Below are positions 5,823 through 6,329 of a stretch of DNA of 6,329 bases, one piece after another (within the stretch, counting starts at the first letter, position 1; the number at the start of each line of letters is the position of its first letter). The notes under the pieces were generated by a model. The model saw only the letters and a list, made by a program, of their open reading frames with translations, was not told where the DNA came from and searched no databases. Origin of the DNA: Clostridia bacterium (GTDB taxonomy: Bacteria > Bacillota_A > Clostridia > Oscillospirales > CAG-272). Both the position numbers and the translations under genes were made by a program. The stretch is from the NCBI GenBank assembly GCA_017547395.1, contig JAFYPS010000131.1, positions 1-6,329 of the forward strand, read 5' to 3'.

Positions 5823-5858
5823 AAAAAAATAACGCTTCCTCGGAAGCGTTATTTTTTT
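5823..5858. terminator. Bidirectional terminator between the dehydrogenase and kinase genes
   Basis: A 16-bp stem (5823-5838 with 5843-5858) with core AACGCTTC/GAAGCGTT and a 4-nt loop is flanked by A- and T-runs on both sides. It lies 8 nt after the dehydrogenase stop codon and reaches the stop codon of the converging kinase gene, so one hairpin serves both genes. Confidence 0.92.
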
Positions 5859-6329
5859 TATATTATTTTTTCAACGATTGCTTTCATTTCATCCCAGTGC
5901 TTTTCCATCTCTGTTACAAGCTTGAACTGGGTGCGGCAACGGTCAAGGTTATGATCTTCGTACGCGATTTTAAAATACGTGTCACCCGAAAGATAGTCGG
6001 TAAGAAAGCGCATTCCGCATTCAAGTGTCATCATTTTTGCACCCTCGGGGAAAAGCATAATTTCATCTTTGCCGAGCGCGCCGCCGCAGCCGTTGATAAA
6101 GCCTTTTGCATACGTTTCATACAGGTCAAGGTCAAGATTTACCTTTGTAAGGTCCTTTTCGTCCTCGGCTGCAGTAGATGCACCAAAACGGATGGAATCA
6201 CCGAAATCAGTAACGGAAAAACCGGGCATTATGGTGTCAAGGTCGATTACGCAAAGAGCCTTGCGGGTTTTTTCGTCAAGAAGAACGTTATTGATTTTGG
6301 TGTCGTTATGAGTAACGCGAAGGGGGAGA
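5858..6329 (-). CDS. APH-fold sugar kinase, N-acetylhexosamine 1-kinase-like, C-terminal part
   Basis: The frame is open to the window edge, giving 156 residues of a protein usually near 350-370; the start lies beyond 6329. The catalytic loop of the aminoglycoside phosphotransferase fold is present as HNDTKINN (6287-6310), with the catalytic Asp in HND, followed by IDLDT (6233-6247) for metal/ATP binding and then MPGFSVTDFGDSIRFGAS. This set, with TLECGMRFLTDYL and NLDRCRTQFKLV near the end, matches NahK-type proteins, which phosphorylate GlcNAc/GalNAc at C1 in scavenging of host glycans. The substrate cannot be fixed from the C-terminal part alone. Starting at the internal ATG at 6229 would remove the catalytic loop, so that start is rejected. 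The gene converges with the dehydrogenase and shares its terminator. Confidence 0.88.
   Translation of the reverse strand, partial: LPLRVTHNDTKINNVLLDEKTRKALCVIDLDTIMPGFSVTDFGDSIRFGASTAAEDEKDLTKVNLDLDLYETYAKGFINGCGGALGKDEIMLFPEGAKMMTLECGMRFLTDYLSGDTYFKIAYEDHNLDRCRTQFKLVTEMEKHWDEMKAIVEKII

Noticed and set aside
6227..6229. Internal ATG as start of the kinase gene at the right edge
   Set aside because: The frame stays open to the edge and encodes the catalytic HNDTKINN loop upstream of this ATG, so the gene is a partial one cut by the window.

Overview
The window looks like chromosomal DNA of a low-to-moderate GC Bacillota, most likely a gut-type member of Clostridia. The grounds are RNase Y, a YerC/YecD-type TrpR-like protein, a DUF5685 protein, strong AAGGAG ribosome binding sites with 7-8 nt spacing, near-consensus sigma-A promoters, and hairpin/T-tract terminators after almost every transcription unit. 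No tRNA, rRNA, CRISPR array, insertion sequence or phage gene is visible.

Layout, left to right. (1) 1-807, minus: the N-terminal half of RNase Y (rny), starting at GTG and driven by a perfect TTGACA-N17-TATAAT promoter with an 18-bp palindrome over the predicted transcription start. (2) 1015-1890, plus, divergent from rny: a pyridoxal/pyridoxamine kinase. (3) 1891-2149: a gene-free stretch holding a terminator, a 53-nt two-tier hairpin element of unknown role, and a bidirectional terminator. (4) 2150-4093, minus: a tightly overlapping three-gene operon encoding, in transcription order, a DUF5685 protein, a J-domain/TPR protein with a very Cys-rich tail (TTG start), and a small multi-pass membrane protein. 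(5) 4283-4570, plus, divergent from that operon: the YerC-like regulator with its own promoter and terminator. (6) 4669-5814, plus: an iron-dependent alcohol dehydrogenase closely resembling lactaldehyde reductase FucO, with a Rex-like operator over its -10 box. (7) 5858-6329, minus and cut by the window edge: the C-terminal part of an aminoglycoside-phosphotransferase-fold kinase resembling N-acetylhexosamine 1-kinase.

Most units are housekeeping genes with separate promoters and are not obviously linked. The part most likely to be an undescribed system is the three-gene operon. Its first protein carries two Asp-rich motifs placed like those of all-alpha isoprenoid synthases, plus clustered Cys/His residues. 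It is co-translated with a probable co-chaperone that has a metal-binding-like tail and with a membrane protein reminiscent of ECF-transporter S components. The function is unknown; any isoprenoid or metal link is inference. A second theme is possible redox control: the alcohol dehydrogenase promoter has a good Rex-type palindrome, and a TTGTG-N8-CACAA palindrome sits on the rny start site.
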